From positions 331,611,106 through 331,675,105 of the forward strand of contig OY282558.1 in assembly GCA_958295665.1 (NCBI GenBank): DNA of 64,000 bases. Direction: 5' to 3'. The notes under the pieces are model-generated. The model did no database searches and was not told where the DNA came from. It saw nothing but the letters and a program-made list of their open reading frames with translations. Each line of letters starts with the position of its first letter. Position 1 is the first letter of the stretch. This document shows, one piece after another, positions 25,279 through 37,206 of the stretch. The translations under genes were made by a program, and so were the position numbers. Source of the DNA: Tipula vernalis (lineage: Eukaryota > Arthropoda > Insecta > Diptera > Tipulidae).

Positions 25279-27476
25279 AAAAGATTATTTTTGGTCACGT
25301 GACATAAAAAAGCAACACGAATTTTGCATTGAGCACTTTTCTTGATTAACCCTAAGGTAGAGTAACACTGTACAAAATAATAAAACATTATAACTTTTAC
25401 AAAACAGTAGAGTAGAGTGGACAAAAATAGTTGACGAAAAATCGTCACCAGTTCGTCCTTTTGATGGGCAGGTTGAAAGATAAGTTTATAATTTATTTCA
25501 TTTGAGCGAAATTGCAACAACAAGGGACCGATCAATCCGACATGGACTCGGATTTTCATCATGTTGAAAATTCGAAAGACGGATGAAACAAAAAATCATA
25601 AAACATTTAAGAGACAACTTCATTTTAAAATATTATTTGTAACATTATTACAAAAACGTGAAGCTTATAATTTAGATAATTTAACATTTTTGTAGGTGTA
25701 GACAATAAACCATGTGTTTGTTAACACCGCTTTTTCAACCGTTAAATTTTAAGCCATTCGTCAGCAAGTTTAAGTTATGAGCAGTAAAACTTGGCTCAAA
25801 ACAAGTATCGAAACACACATAATGGGTCCGATTCTGGAACGATAAAATTTATGTTATGTTATTTTATTTCTCCGCTTCCTATATAGATTTGTATTGATAA
25901 AACAAAAATAACACAACATAAAATTTTTGAACTCAGAATTGGACACAATAGCTTCAAGCTTAATTAAGTTGCCGGACATGCGCAAAACTATCTCCAAGCG
26001 TACAATTTTTAAATTTTTTCACCATTGGTCTTTCCATATAATTTAACTATAAATTGTCAGGGGGGAAAAAAAAGACATGCTTGTTATAAGCCCGAAGTTG
26101 ATAAAAATTTTTATTTGATTTATTTGCAATAATAAAGAATAAATTGCTAAACTATTTTGCAAACGTACTGAAATTGATAACTTTATATTGAAATGTGATG
26201 GTAATGTGATTTTTTTATGATTTAATTAACTATTTATTGTTTAAAAGTAAAATAATTCTATGAAAAACTGAATTAATATTTAATCTTATTTTAAATGAAC
26301 ATTGTGAAACATAAACGTTATTTTATTTGAGAAATTCTACTTAGACTGTATCCGAAACACATGAGAACTGTTTGTTAGGACAAATTTTTAACATTTATTT
26401 GAAAAATATTCCCCTAAATTCACAATTTTCTATTATGCTCTCCGAATAGTGTAATAATTTTTTGATATATTTCCCCGCCTCATATTTTTGTTGCTTTATT
26501 TTAATTACAGTAATTTTCAAGAAATGGATAGTTGTTTGGACAAAAAATGTCATGGATGGTACATTTATTAAGGTATAATTACGCCAATTAAGTTAAATCG
26601 GTACAGTATGTCAATTACAGCTAGTAAATCAAACAATGAATTTATTCGGTAGCTGTCATAAAAATTGTCATAGGTAAATAAATGTCAAAAATTAGTACTA
26701 AAAATTATTTATTTATTTCAAAGGTTTCAAACTTCCAAAACTGAGTTTTGAATATCCGGACCGGCACTCTCTTTTAAAATTCTCTTACAATATCAGTGTA
26801 TCCCCAATGTTTTCTAAGCATATTTTGAACGGATTTCTTTTTTCTATAATGTATTAGTGTGTCTCCATTATTTTGTATTTTAAGCTGCAAAAAATTTCAG
26901 ATGTGTGACGTACACAAAAACAGATCTCAAAGGCCAAATAATTTTCTCGTTTTGCAGAAAATCCGTTCAACATAACGGAAACATTTTAATAGTCGAAAAT
27001 CAGGAAAGACATCATTGTCCGATTTCAATAAACACAACTCAGTTTTAGGAAGAAAATCGACTTACATATTCATTTTCTCGAAACTCATAAGTTGGCGCTT
27101 AGCGTCGCAATCCTCATCCTAGTAAATTTTAACTATCATTACACTTTCGTTGAATAATGTACTATTTTCCATTCGTACTATAGGACTAGTACGATAGGAA
27201 GATTACATCTAAAAATAAATCGAATATAAGTTGTTTTCATATGTAATTGAATTCTTTAAAACCAATTTGTCGATGGGAGAACTCGATTCCGATGAAAAAA
27301 ACCGATCTTCTGTAATAGCCTCCATTTATTTAATTATGGCAAACGACTATGGCAAAAAACCATGATAAAACTATGATTCAAGGAATTAACAGAGCTAATA
27401 CAAAAACCAAGTTTTGCAATTATTATTTTCATACAAACCAAATTAATTAACATAATTGAAAACTCTCCTTACATAC
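25279..27476. other. AT-rich intronic DNA with one hairpin element and a dispersed repeat
   Basis: About 25822-25950 is an imperfect palindrome (arms start GGGTCCGATTCTGGAACG and end GAACTCAGAATTGGACAC), consistent with a hairpin MITE of about 125 bp. About 26730-27005 is the inverted partner of the repeat at 20750-20905. No coding region recognised. Confidence 0.5.
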
Positions 27477-27505
27477 CTGACATCGTAAAGCCTACAAGAA
27501 TTCAT
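27477..27505 (-). CDS. Candidate alternative first exon of AMPdeam
   Basis: On the minus strand an ATG at 27505-27503 opens MNSCRLYDV plus two bases and meets a GTATGT donor directly after 27477. Those two bases (AG) match the phase of AMPdeam exon 3 exactly, giving Arg followed by VMEDRHQP. It would bypass exons 1 and 2 and produce a protein with a nine-residue alternative N-terminus. There is no conservation evidence, and an upstream in-frame stop-free context was not required; a donor-like string with right phase can occur by chance. Confidence 0.35.
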
Positions 27506-30499
27506 GATTTTTTAGTAACAATTTTTGTGCACTATTTCTCATTATCAGTACATATTATACTAACTGATATCCTCAAAAATCGAAATAAAACTTCACATAA
27601 CAACACCGCGCTGATTAATCAAACATATGTTTTCCACTTAAACTATAAAGTGGAATAGTTACGTTTAAACTATTTTAAATTCATATAAATTGACTGACTA
27701 AATTGATTTGGCTGGGAACTATTAAACAAACAAAATTTATTACTTCTTGAATTCCACTTATATTCACTATCACTATTCACACGAACTACTATCGTCACTC
27801 TCGATATAAATGACACATGGAGTTAAAACGATATTATTATGTTCATAATAAATTTACCTCGATTCTCTTTGACTAATCCATCGCTTAGATTCAACAGCAC
27901 ATCCAAACATTATTATATATGTGTAATACAAAAATAATGCAATCTCGTTATTTTTTTTTTAAAACGAATAGTTAACCATCTTCTTTCAAAATATTTAGTT
28001 AATTAGTAGAAAACCAGATTTCTTTTTTATTTAAAATATGTATAAATTAAAAAAATTAGCTCGAAGTTGAGTCTCACTCACTGCTTTGTTGTAAATGTCT
28101 TTTTATTAAATTTATTTATCGGTTTTCTTCCACAGACACACGGTAAATAAATAAAATGAAACCTTATTTCTTTGTTTTTTAAAGCATGACAAATAAAAAT
28201 AAATATAACTAACTAAAAAACTATAACCATTTTTATTTTAATTGTAACGAAACTACACCTAAAAAGACCTAACCACTCTCTATATTATTATATTATTATT
28301 GTGTCTTCTCTACAAATAATACAAAGCTTAGCATGTACATAGTTTTATTGTAACATGCAAAGTAGAATAAAAATTAATATTATTCCATTCCGTTTACTAG
28401 TTAGTTTTCATTCAGTGAAGAATGAATGTATATCGAGTATGGAGCGCAAACAAATCTAAAAATTTATTGTCAGCACAGTTGATATCACAGAATTGGCATA
28501 TTTCAAGATCAAATGAATGACTCGATTACAAATTTAATTATTATAATTGCATGTCAACTATATAATATTAGCCAAGCACAAAAATGTACTAACTATACCT
28601 TTAATGGAGTCCTATTAACGTAGCAAAAACAAATTGCTTCCCCCTCTAAATTTATCACTAAAAAATAATTTTAGTTTCTAATACTCACACACAAAATTAT
28701 GTACATAAAGATGAACCACATTCTTTATTAGCCCCATTAATATGATAAAACAAAAATAAAGATCAGAACTTGCGGAAATGAAATTGTATTGCAATTTGCA
28801 GTTAAAATTTGCGAGTTAAGCGCGCGTCGCATGCAAATTAAAATTTATTTATTTAAATTAATATTTATTTTAAATTTGCAGGCGTCAGACCAAAAATGGT
28901 TTATTTTACCAAATAACATACAATTAAATTTAATTGTATAAATGGCCTCAACAGATAATGCCGAACAAACATGTTTTAACAAAATTTTATATAAAATGAA
29001 AAAAATAAATTTGATTTCAGAAAAATTGTCACAAAACTACGTCTGTTTGGCAAGCGTATTTTGACACCATGCTTATCACTTTTCAATGTAAAGTATAACT
29101 TTTTCTATTAGATAGGCATGGAAATCCAAACTTTTACAAAGATGCAAACTAAAACAAAGTTTAATTAACATAATGGCGAGCTTTCAAATTTAGGAAACCG
29201 ATCCGCTACGAAAAAACCGGGATTTTTACAAGTTGTGGAATTGCAATGGATGATTCTAAGTATAACTGCATAAACATGAATCCTGGTCAATATATTAAAC
29301 ATACTTTATTTTAGTTCGTATCTTAGTAAAAGGTGGGATTTCCGGAAATCATACATCTTTAAAGAGTTAGTTCGATTGGTTACGCTGAGCTTGGTGAATG
29401 AATTTTGGTCAATATATTATTTATATTCTTTGTTTTAGTTCACATCTTAAGGAGTGGAATAAGAAAAATAAAAAATAAGAATTTGAATGAAACCAAACCT
29501 TTCTTATTTTATTTTGACATATCGACCAAAGATAACTTAAAAATTCTTAAGTTCAAAGCGAGATATTTTTGTTTGATTTTTTAGTTATTTTAGGAAAAAT
29601 TGTATTAAATTCATTTATATCGTAAAAATTATTAATTTACATTAAGTTCCCGCGATAAAAAATTTGTACAGCATTTTTTATTGTTTTTTTAAGTTTACAC
29701 GAACAATTTCGCCCTATCAAATTTGTTAAGTGACAGCTAAAATTTAATGAACCAAGCGAACTAATTTTTAAGTTTCCTTGAGAGTGTTCCCTTTTGAGTA
29801 TGGTCGAATAAACACAGATCCCCTTTCTCTCTCTGTTCCTTAAATTTTTATTTTTATTATTCCAGCTACGGTTCTCGCTTTAGTAAAAAATGGGATTTCT
29901 GGAAAACACGCTTACATCCTCTTCGAAATCTCCATTTTTCAAAAGCTTCAAGAGGTTATATTCTGGCTTAAACTTAAATTAAATCACGATTAAATCTGAG
30001 TTTGATAAGTTGGGAAGGTTATACGGCCAATTCTGTCACTCAATCTTGTCAATGTAGTTTACCGACGTTTGTTGTACCGATCAGGATAGCTTCCAGACTA
30101 TGCCTATGTCATTTTGAAACTTCAAAAATTCCTTCTGTGGTAAGCCATTCTGTTGGTTAACAAAAGTATTAAATATTTCACAGAGGTAGTCTGTTTTAGT
30201 CTACCTGTCTCTTTAGTTTAGGTAGTCATTAGGTTGTTTAAAAGATGAGTTAGTACTAATTTATTCAATAGTCGTTCCTTAATATTTAGCAAGAAACTGA
30301 AAGTAGTCCGACATCTGAAGAGTTATCTATCTTGCGATTTTGTTAATGACACTTTTCGTATGTTTCCGGAAGTTCAATGTCTACAATGACAGTGTTTTTC
30401 GCCAATCCGTTTCTATGGTCGAGGCGGAGAATTCAATAGCTTTTAGAACCTGTATGTCAAGATGGTTTGGTACCTGCCATACGAATTGGCCAACGTCAC
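27506..30499. other. AT-rich DNA, no gene recognised
   Basis: No coding or RNA gene seen. If the candidate alternative first exon is real, the promoter of that transcript would lie from about 27506 upward. Segments near 29220-29460 and 29860-29960 share GGGATTTCYGGAAA-type strings and look like remnants of a diverged repeat. Confidence 0.4.
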
Positions 30500-30717
30500 C
30501 AAAAAGTCAAAAGTAAAAAGTAAAAAGTAAAAAGTAAAAAGTAAAAAGTCAAAAGCCAAAAGTCAAAAGTAAAAAGTAAAATGTCAAAAGTAAAATGTCA
30601 AAAGTCAAAAGTCAAAAGTCAAAAGTCAAAAGTCAAAAGTCAAAAGTGAAAAGTGAAAAGTGAAAAGTGAAAAGTCAAAAGCAAAAAGTAAAAAGTAAAA
30701 AGCAAAAAGTAAAAAGT
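30500..30717. repeat. Heptanucleotide array (AAAAGTM)n
   Basis: About 31 tandem copies of a 7-bp unit, AAAAGTA, AAAAGTC or AAAAGTG, arranged in runs of the same variant. Runs of like variants imply recent slippage. Confidence 0.95.
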
Positions 30718-32133
30718 ACTATACTTTTTAAGATATTTGCAAAATACATTTTCTGGGCCAACGGAAAAAGTTATACTTCGGTTAGCCGATTTAGAGTTAT
30801 ATTCACAGGGACCTCCCAATTTATCAAAGAAGCTTAAATCTGAAGTTTCAGTTCGATTGGTTAAACCATCTGGGCTGCAGAGAGGATACAGACTGACATA
30901 CTGACGACAGACAACATTTCGAAACCCACTTTTTCGGACTAAGAGGACCTCAAAACAGGTAAATCTCTAAAAATCTCAAGGTCCAAAATTTTCATGATTA
31001 CTATACTTTATTTTACTTGCGTAAAAGAAAATAAAAATGCATGTTTTAGAGCGATTTTTCGCGAATAACTCGAAAATATTACTTTTGAAGATGACTATTT
31101 GTTCGCCGGAAACTGAATTCGAACCATTCAACGTTAAATAACGGAAAAGTGACGAACTTTTGGAGAACAACTTTTCCCACTTTTTTTAAAATACTTCAAA
31201 TGACCTTTAAAATGAGCTTTAGTAACAGCCGTTAGTGTACAAATTTACGGAGTTCTGATAAAAATAAAATGGTTGTATCGTTTTTCGGAGAAAAAATCAG
31301 CTGGCTTAGCCGCAAGAATTGAAATTAAACGTAATCCATTTATAATGTACTTTGTTTAGGTACCAACAATATGTTCTAGAAATTAAAAAAAAATTTGAAA
31401 AATTTAAAAACTCATTTCAAATGCGTTCTCGACAGAGAATGCATTTCAAATGAGTTTTGAAATTTTTGAAAAAAATTCCGTTTTTCACAATAACTCAAAA
31501 ACTAAGGAAGACACAAAAAATAAATGCAAGAGTACAAGAATTTAGGTTTTCTACCGTAGAGATTATACCGTTTTATGTTCGCATTTGAGTGCGAGGAACA
31601 CCACCCCCGAGGCCTTTAAATTAAAAAATCGCAAAAACGAAGGGTTCAAGGAAGTTCAACTTTACAAGCCTTTTAGCCCTTGAAATTCTCTGCAAAATGA
31701 TTTTTGGAGCGATTAGAGATGACGATAAGGAAGTTATCGTTAAAAAACCAATCATGATTTTCGGTGAAATTTTCCTATTGCTCTCAAACATGCATTTTTT
31801 AGATAAAAAATCAACATTTTCAATCGCGAATAACTCGAAAAATATTGATTATCGAAAAAACTTGATGGAACATTTTTTGCTTAGAATTCATCACTTTATC
31901 GATTTATGCGGTTAGAGTGTACTAATTTCCGCCCCCGGTAAGGAATGCCCCCTCCCCCTCCCCCTAGGTAAAAACACACATTGGCACTACACAAGTTTTG
32001 TTCCTTGAGCCATTCTCTACTGACTGTACAAATTGCATGTCAATCGGTTTTGTCCGAAAGAATTCTGAGGTAATAAGCTATTTTTACCGTCAACACTGGA
32101 CTACAACGGAACTTGAAAACTATACTAGTAGAT
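30718..32133. other. AT-rich DNA with a near-palindrome
   Basis: At about 31396-31475 two arms of about 36 bp (core ACTCATTTCAAATGCGTTCT and AGAATGCATTTCAAATGAGT) flank a 5-bp centre, with only a few mismatches. No coding region is recognised; open frames 30976-31170 and 31697-31915 lack any signature. Confidence 0.5.
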
Positions 32134-32384
32134 CATGTATGATATTTTTATTTTAATTACTGATGACTTTTATTACGTGGATATTCGATTTTTATTTTAA
32201 AAAATAAAATAAATTAAAACTTTATATTATTTAAACACGTATATATATTTAGAAACAAATATATAATAAGTTTAAAATAAATTAAAATGTCTTTCTTTTC
32301 GTAATAATTTTTTTAATGATCCATCAACTTCCTTGATTTAACAATCAAAAACAAAAACAAAAGACACAATTTTTCAATTTACCG

Positions 32385-33720
32385 CAAACCAACTCAAACG
32401 GATCATACTATTCACAGAACGTCGAAACACCCAGCACAATATAAGATGGCAGCATACAATCATATGCTAGTAAGGCTCAACAACATTCCCATGAGCGATG
32501 AAGATTATGTTGAAGAATTATACACCATCATGCATATTGCAAAACAGAACGGATACACAACCAATATGATACACCGCATCAATTCTAAAATAAAATATAA
32601 AATTCAACAAAAACATTTAACTTCAATGTACACAAGCGATGATAAAAACAACAAATACATCGCTATAGACTACAACAAACACACAAATCATATTTTAAAA
32701 AAGACATTTAGAAAATACAATTACAACATAGCACACAAAACATCACAAAAACTTGGAAACAAATTATCAACACAACAAAACCGTATTGACGACAGCGGTA
32801 TTTACAAATTTGTAACGATTGTCCTAAGTTCTATATTGGCAAAAACATCTATAATTCCAAGACAAACTATTTTTTGTCATTGTCTGGTAATTACTACTGA
32901 AGGTAGTATTGGTGACTAAATCATGACGGCAACGTCGCATATTACTTTACATTTATTTTCATACAAACACATATTTACTTTTTATTTGTACACTCTTGAC
33001 AAAAATATTGTACCTTTTTGAATTCATTTTTGAATTTAATAAAAAAATTATTAAGATAATTTAAATTTAAAAGGTGTCTTAATATTAAAAATCGAATTGT
33101 GTCTTAATATTTTAATATTTAACATGTAGTAAAGCATTAAAATATGTACGCTTATTCGTATTTTTTAACACAATGAAATGTGCCAATTTTTGGTCTAGAG
33201 TGAAATAAAAATAGGTTAGGTTAGGTTATACATCTTTTTCCTTATGTCAAAAAATATGTACGACCATTGTTGTTATTGTAATTGGTATTATTTTCCAACA
33301 CAAAACATACACATAAATAGGATTTGTTTTTACACGATATTATTAAACGGCGTTGCCGTGATGTATATTGTTGTTGTTTCTTATGTATTTTTTGTTTTTT
33401 TTTTTCATATTTCATAGCACAAAACCAAAACAAATTAGATTAGTGTTGGTTAGTTGTTTTATTGAAGGCTTATATGTACACAACTAACACTATGGGCAGT
33501 CGTCACTTTGTACCTTTAAATTTCGTATAGTTCGTCTTGGAATTATAGATGTTTTTGATATTGGCCAAACGGGAAGAACATTTACACAAAGATTCAATGA
33601 AGACACAATAGAAGCAAAACATACAAACACACACACAACCTTCAAATCAAATTACGCTCAACCAAAACCAACAAAAATGTTTATACAAGCCAAACAGTAC
33701 AAACACTTAAGGTATAAAAA
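32385..33720 (+). pseudogene. Penelope-like RT C-terminus plus GIY-YIG endonuclease, split by an insertion
   Basis: The frame entering at about 32378 has the RT-end motif RKPTQTDHTIHRTSKHPAQY, then AAYNHMLVRLNNIPMSDEDY and EELYTIMHIAKQNGY, the linker typical of Penelope proteins. The endonuclease begins with GIYKF (about 32798-32815), then a one-base frame change leads to CNDCPKFYIG (to 32840). The nuclease resumes after the inserted element at 33560 with IGQTGRTFTQRFNEDTIEAK and HTNTHTTFKSNYAQ. GIY-YIG nucleases make the nick used for target-primed reverse transcription. The RT catalytic core (palm motifs) is absent, so the copy is an internally deleted, dead element. RT and GIY-YIG order and motifs make the family call firm. 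Confidence 0.88.
32840..33557. mobile_element. 718-bp MITE nested in the Penelope GIY-YIG motif
   Basis: Both ends are inverted copies over about 24 bp, starting CAAAAACATCTATAATTCCA. ATATTGG is duplicated at 32833-32839 and 33558-33564 (7 bp if the terminal C belongs to the element, 8 bp if not). It splits the Tyr-Ile-Gly-Gln codons of the nuclease, and removing it restores the coding order, confirming the borders. No transposase is encoded. Superfamily is not resolved. Confidence 0.9.
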
Positions 33721-34005
33721 AGTACATTAAGGCGTAGTATTAGTGATGCATACAAATAAATCAGAAAGTATATATACACAAAACAGATAAGTATAGGTGA
33801 TACATTCATAATAAATATAGTGTACATTTTTTGTGATAGAATCTGTGTAGGGCGCGAACGAGACGGCTTATATAAACATTTTTGTTGGTTTTGGCTCAAC
33901 ACTTAGTTACCCAACAACACACATTCACAGACATAAACAGAAATTTAAAAATATTACATACATTAAAGAAAAGCAATCTAATTGACCGTTTGGAAGAGTT
34001 GGAGA

Positions 34006-34058
34006 CATAACCTGCTAAAATTCTCTCTTTGAGAAAGAGAGAATTTTAGCAGGTTATG
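34006..34058. mobile_element. 53-bp perfect palindromic insertion with 8-bp TSD
   Basis: Arms of 25 bp (34006-34030 and 34034-34058, starting CATAACCTGCTAAAATTC) are perfect reverse complements around a 3-bp centre GAG. The 8-mer GTTGGAGA flanks the palindrome on both sides (33998-34005 and 34059-34066). This is what a DNA transposon reduced to its two terminal repeats would look like. It lies in the 3' coding/UTR part of the Penelope-like element. Confidence 0.9.
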
Positions 34059-34409
34059 GTTGGAGATCCACAAGCATCGTCACAACACATACATTCTCAA
34101 CGATAAAATAAATACAAAAACAAATAAAATCTATGACATGATAATTCAGTAGTTAAAAAAATTGGACTGACGATGGATGTAATCCGAAACCGGTCTCCTA
34201 AATTTCATTAAAAAAATTATTACGAAAAGAAATACATTTTAATTTATTTTAAACTTATTATATATTTGTTTCTAAATATATATACGTGTTTAACTAATAT
34301 AAAGTTTTAATTTATTTTATTTTTTAAAATAAAAATCGAACATGTATGATAGTTTGTTCTAGCCTTTAACACAACATTGTGACTGCATTACTATAATTTT
34401 TCAAAAATG

Positions 34410-34690
34410 TAAATATTTTTTAGGTATTCCCAGGTATTCCAGCGCAAACCATTTAATATCCCGCTTGATCGAGTCATATGCTTGTTGGAAATCCAGGACC
34501 AACGGACATCACAAGACGGCGCTTAATATTTAGAATGAATTATCCGAAGCGGACAACTTGATCAGTGATCGACTTTTCATTCATCAGGCATTAATTCAGT
34601 TCGCCATATTAAATGAACAAGGTCGAAAAAACAGTTATATGGAATTTCTCCTCCGAATATCAAGACTTCAATTTTAATACGAATATTACC
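34410..34690 (-). pseudogene. LINE reverse transcriptase fragment
   Basis: Reading the minus strand downward from about 34640 gives LVHLIWRTELMPDE, and around 34525-34430 LVLDFQQAYDSIKRDIKWFA followed by LEYLGIP. This matches motif A of a non-LTR reverse transcriptase (hxxDFxxAYDSI) and the segment that follows. Stops and a large gap separate the two pieces; nothing else of the element is recognised. Clade unknown, related to insect LINEs with the LFIDFxAAYD motif. Confidence 0.6.
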
Positions 34691-34899
34691 ATTTGTAACC
34701 TGAGAATCTAAAAGTAATTCTTTAAGTGCCTAAATAAGAGTGGCAGTTTGATCTCTCAAGACCAATATTTTTTTTTTAGTTAAATAAAAAAGATGCTAAC
34801 ACGTTGTTTCTTAAGGCCATAAAAAAATAATTTTTTATTATTAGATTTTTGTAAACTAAGAGCTTATTCCCTTTCAGGCTTTAGAAATATTGGAATGTT

Positions 34900-35480
34900 G
34901 AAGAATAGCAATAAACATCGGCAAGACACTTCTATTGAACCACTTTCAGGCATGATACAAATTTTTAAATTTTATATGGGCCTTCTAATCAAACGAATTT
35001 TCCCGGGCTCTCCACATGAAGCTTAACCTGATAATTTTTCTAGAAATAACTGTTGCCTAGGCACACTAACTGAATCACTGTCCAGACATGACATTTTAAG
35101 GGTTGAATTTAAACAAATCTTTTACTCAAACGAATTTTCCCGAGCTCTCCACATGAAAATAGACTTGATAATTTTTCTAGGGATACATTTGCCTAGGCAC
35201 ACTAACTGAATCATTTTTTATATATAACACTTTATATGGGCCTTCCAATCAAACGAATTTTGCCGGGCCCCTCATATGAAACTTGCCCTGATAGTTTTTC
35301 TAGGGATAGCTTTTAGCAAGGCACTTTTATTGAACCACCTTTTGAAATTTTATAAGGGCCTTTCATTTAAACGAATTTTCCGGGCTTCCCACATGAAACT
35401 TGATCTGATAATTTTTCTAGGGATTACTATTGGCAAGACACTCTTACTAAACTACTTTCCGGACACGACACTTTGTTAGT
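34900..35480. repeat. Tandem array of about 120-bp units
   Basis: Four to five units share CGAATTTTCCCGGGCTCTCC and CTGATAATTTTTCTAGGGAT. Landmarks occur near 34994, 35138, 35255 and 35374, giving spacings of about 118-144 bp. The open frame at 35276-35479 is made of repeat units and is not a gene. Confidence 0.8.
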
Positions 35481-35596
35481 AAGAAAAATATTTCCTTGGA
35501 ATTTTTTTAAAAGCCAAACAGCAATTTCAACTTAAAATTTTACTAGCTTCTCTCTTCGTTCTCATTATGTTCTCAATTTCTTCGTTTGTTCCTTAA

Positions 35597-35830
35597 CACT
35601 AGAACTACCGACTGGTCAAAATGACCGATTTACATTTATTGAATTCATTTTTTTAATTATTATGTTAGAATTGTTTTGGAAATTTTTGATGATTTTTAAT
35701 ATAATACTAATACTTTACATTACATATTAAAAGTCATCATAAATTTCTAAAATAATTCTTACATAATAATAAAACAAAATAAATTCAATAAATGGATATC
35801 CGTCATTTTGACGGGTCGTTATTTCTAGTG
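35597..35830. mobile_element. piggyBac-like MITE, 234 bp
   Basis: The element begins CACTAGAACTACCGAC and ends in the inverted GTCGTTATTTCTAGTG, and is flanked on both sides by TTAA (35593-35596 and 35831-35834), the fixed target of piggyBac elements. The inside is AT-rich and itself partly palindromic (around 35690 and 35735). No coding capacity. Confidence 0.85.
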
Positions 35831-35834
35831 TTAA

Positions 35835-37206
35835 AGTTTATGCAACCCTAATCCTTTATTCAAATGATAATGTAATTTTTGAGCAAATTTTATGACTGAT
35901 TCTATGATTTTGTACATCCAGTAATATAACCAAAAGTGACCACTCCTCTATTTTGACCACCTCCATAGTTACGATTGGAATATTTACTGGGTAACTTTAG
36001 AGAGTTTTCATTATAATCCAATCAAAAAAGGTCTGACTTAGTACTTTGTGAGAGATAACTTGTAAATTGCAGCAAATTTTAATTACCACTAACTATTGAT
36101 CTGCTTGAGTATTGCTTAAGATATTTACATTTTTGAGTCTATTGGAAACAAGTACCTATTTCTTATAAGCTGTCTTCATCAGGCAATATGTGCAACTAGA
36201 GATGCACCATATCATAAAAGATTAAAACTCGCCGAAGGCTAGGCGTCTCCCCGTCGAATACCAGAGCGAATTGCAAAAATACTCGATAGGTTATTCCCGC
36301 CATGGAATCATCCAAAGAGAATTCAAGTATATAACCGATTTAACTTTGTTTCCCTGTTCATTCAAGATGTTCAGTGTCGATGTTTTATTATTTGCACCGG
36401 TCCCATTGGATGATTCATCGAAAATATTTATTTAAAGTGAACATTTGAGTTTCTTACAGTTTAATAATAATTAAATTAAGTGTCTTACTCGAGCTCCTGA
36501 AATGATATTGTTTATGAATTTACGATTAAAACGATTTAATGTCTACCGAGTAAAGTTCCGAGGTTTTCGAACTTTTGTGATTTAATTATAAGAGGTGTAA
36601 CCGTCACACAGCCAAGTCCTCTTAAAAAGTAACAAACAACCATGAGAGTTGAATTTATGTTAGAGGAAAAATCGATCGGGGAGTGGACAACATAAAAAAT
36701 AAAATATAACAGTAGAAAAGTTAGGTAAGCGGCCAAAAAAAAATGCAAAACAACAAATACTCGTACCTGCCGATTCAATTAGCTAAATAATACACATACA
36801 CTTTATATTTTTAAAAACTAATGAAAGCAACAGACTTCGATATAAATAAACTTAATCTATAAAAGTCCAATGTTGTACTAAAACGAGATGTGAATTTCAC
36901 AGGAATCAATTTGTATTTTTTTTTTTTTTTTTTTTTTCTTGTGTAAAGATATATGTAGCTAATAATCATTTTAAGCTATCGATTGAAAATATTTTGTTAT
37001 TAGATTATAATATTTCCATTCCAAAAATAAAATATGGAATCTTTCACCTTTGTGACCTTTTTTATGTTTGTATTTAAAAATAACTTTAATAAACAAACAC
37101 ATTTGTATAATGATGTGTAAACGCTGATAAGAAGGCATTAGTCTCTCTTTACTCGTTCGTTCAACAGTGAACACATTTTTTTTTTAGTACGAGTACGTGT
37201 ACTTAC
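35835..37206. other. Intronic DNA, no gene recognised
   Basis: No coding region, RNA gene or clear repeat recognised. A poly-T run occupies about 36917-36938. Confidence 0.4.

Larger units (their letters stand above)
32145..34340 (+). mobile_element. Penelope-like element with inverted pseudo-LTRs and 11-bp TSD
   Basis: The 11-mer CATGTATGATA flanks the element at 32134-32144 and 34341-34351. Positions 32184-32322 and 34205-34340 are inverted copies of each other with very few differences, the pseudo-LTR arrangement described for Penelope-like elements, and a 40-bp tail precedes the left one. The coding part between them is a Penelope protein C-terminus with a GIY-YIG nuclease. Most of the reverse transcriptase is missing. 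Two younger insertions lie inside: 32840-33557 and 34006-34058. Confidence 0.9.

Noticed and set aside
33213..33228. GGTTAGGTTAGGTTA, resembling the insect telomere repeat
   Set aside because: Only about three units, inside a MITE, and flies lack TTAGG telomeres; taken as chance.
35276..35479. 67-codon open frame with a repeated LIxFLGI pattern
   Set aside because: It spans two units of the roughly 120-bp tandem array; the repeat explains the protein pattern.
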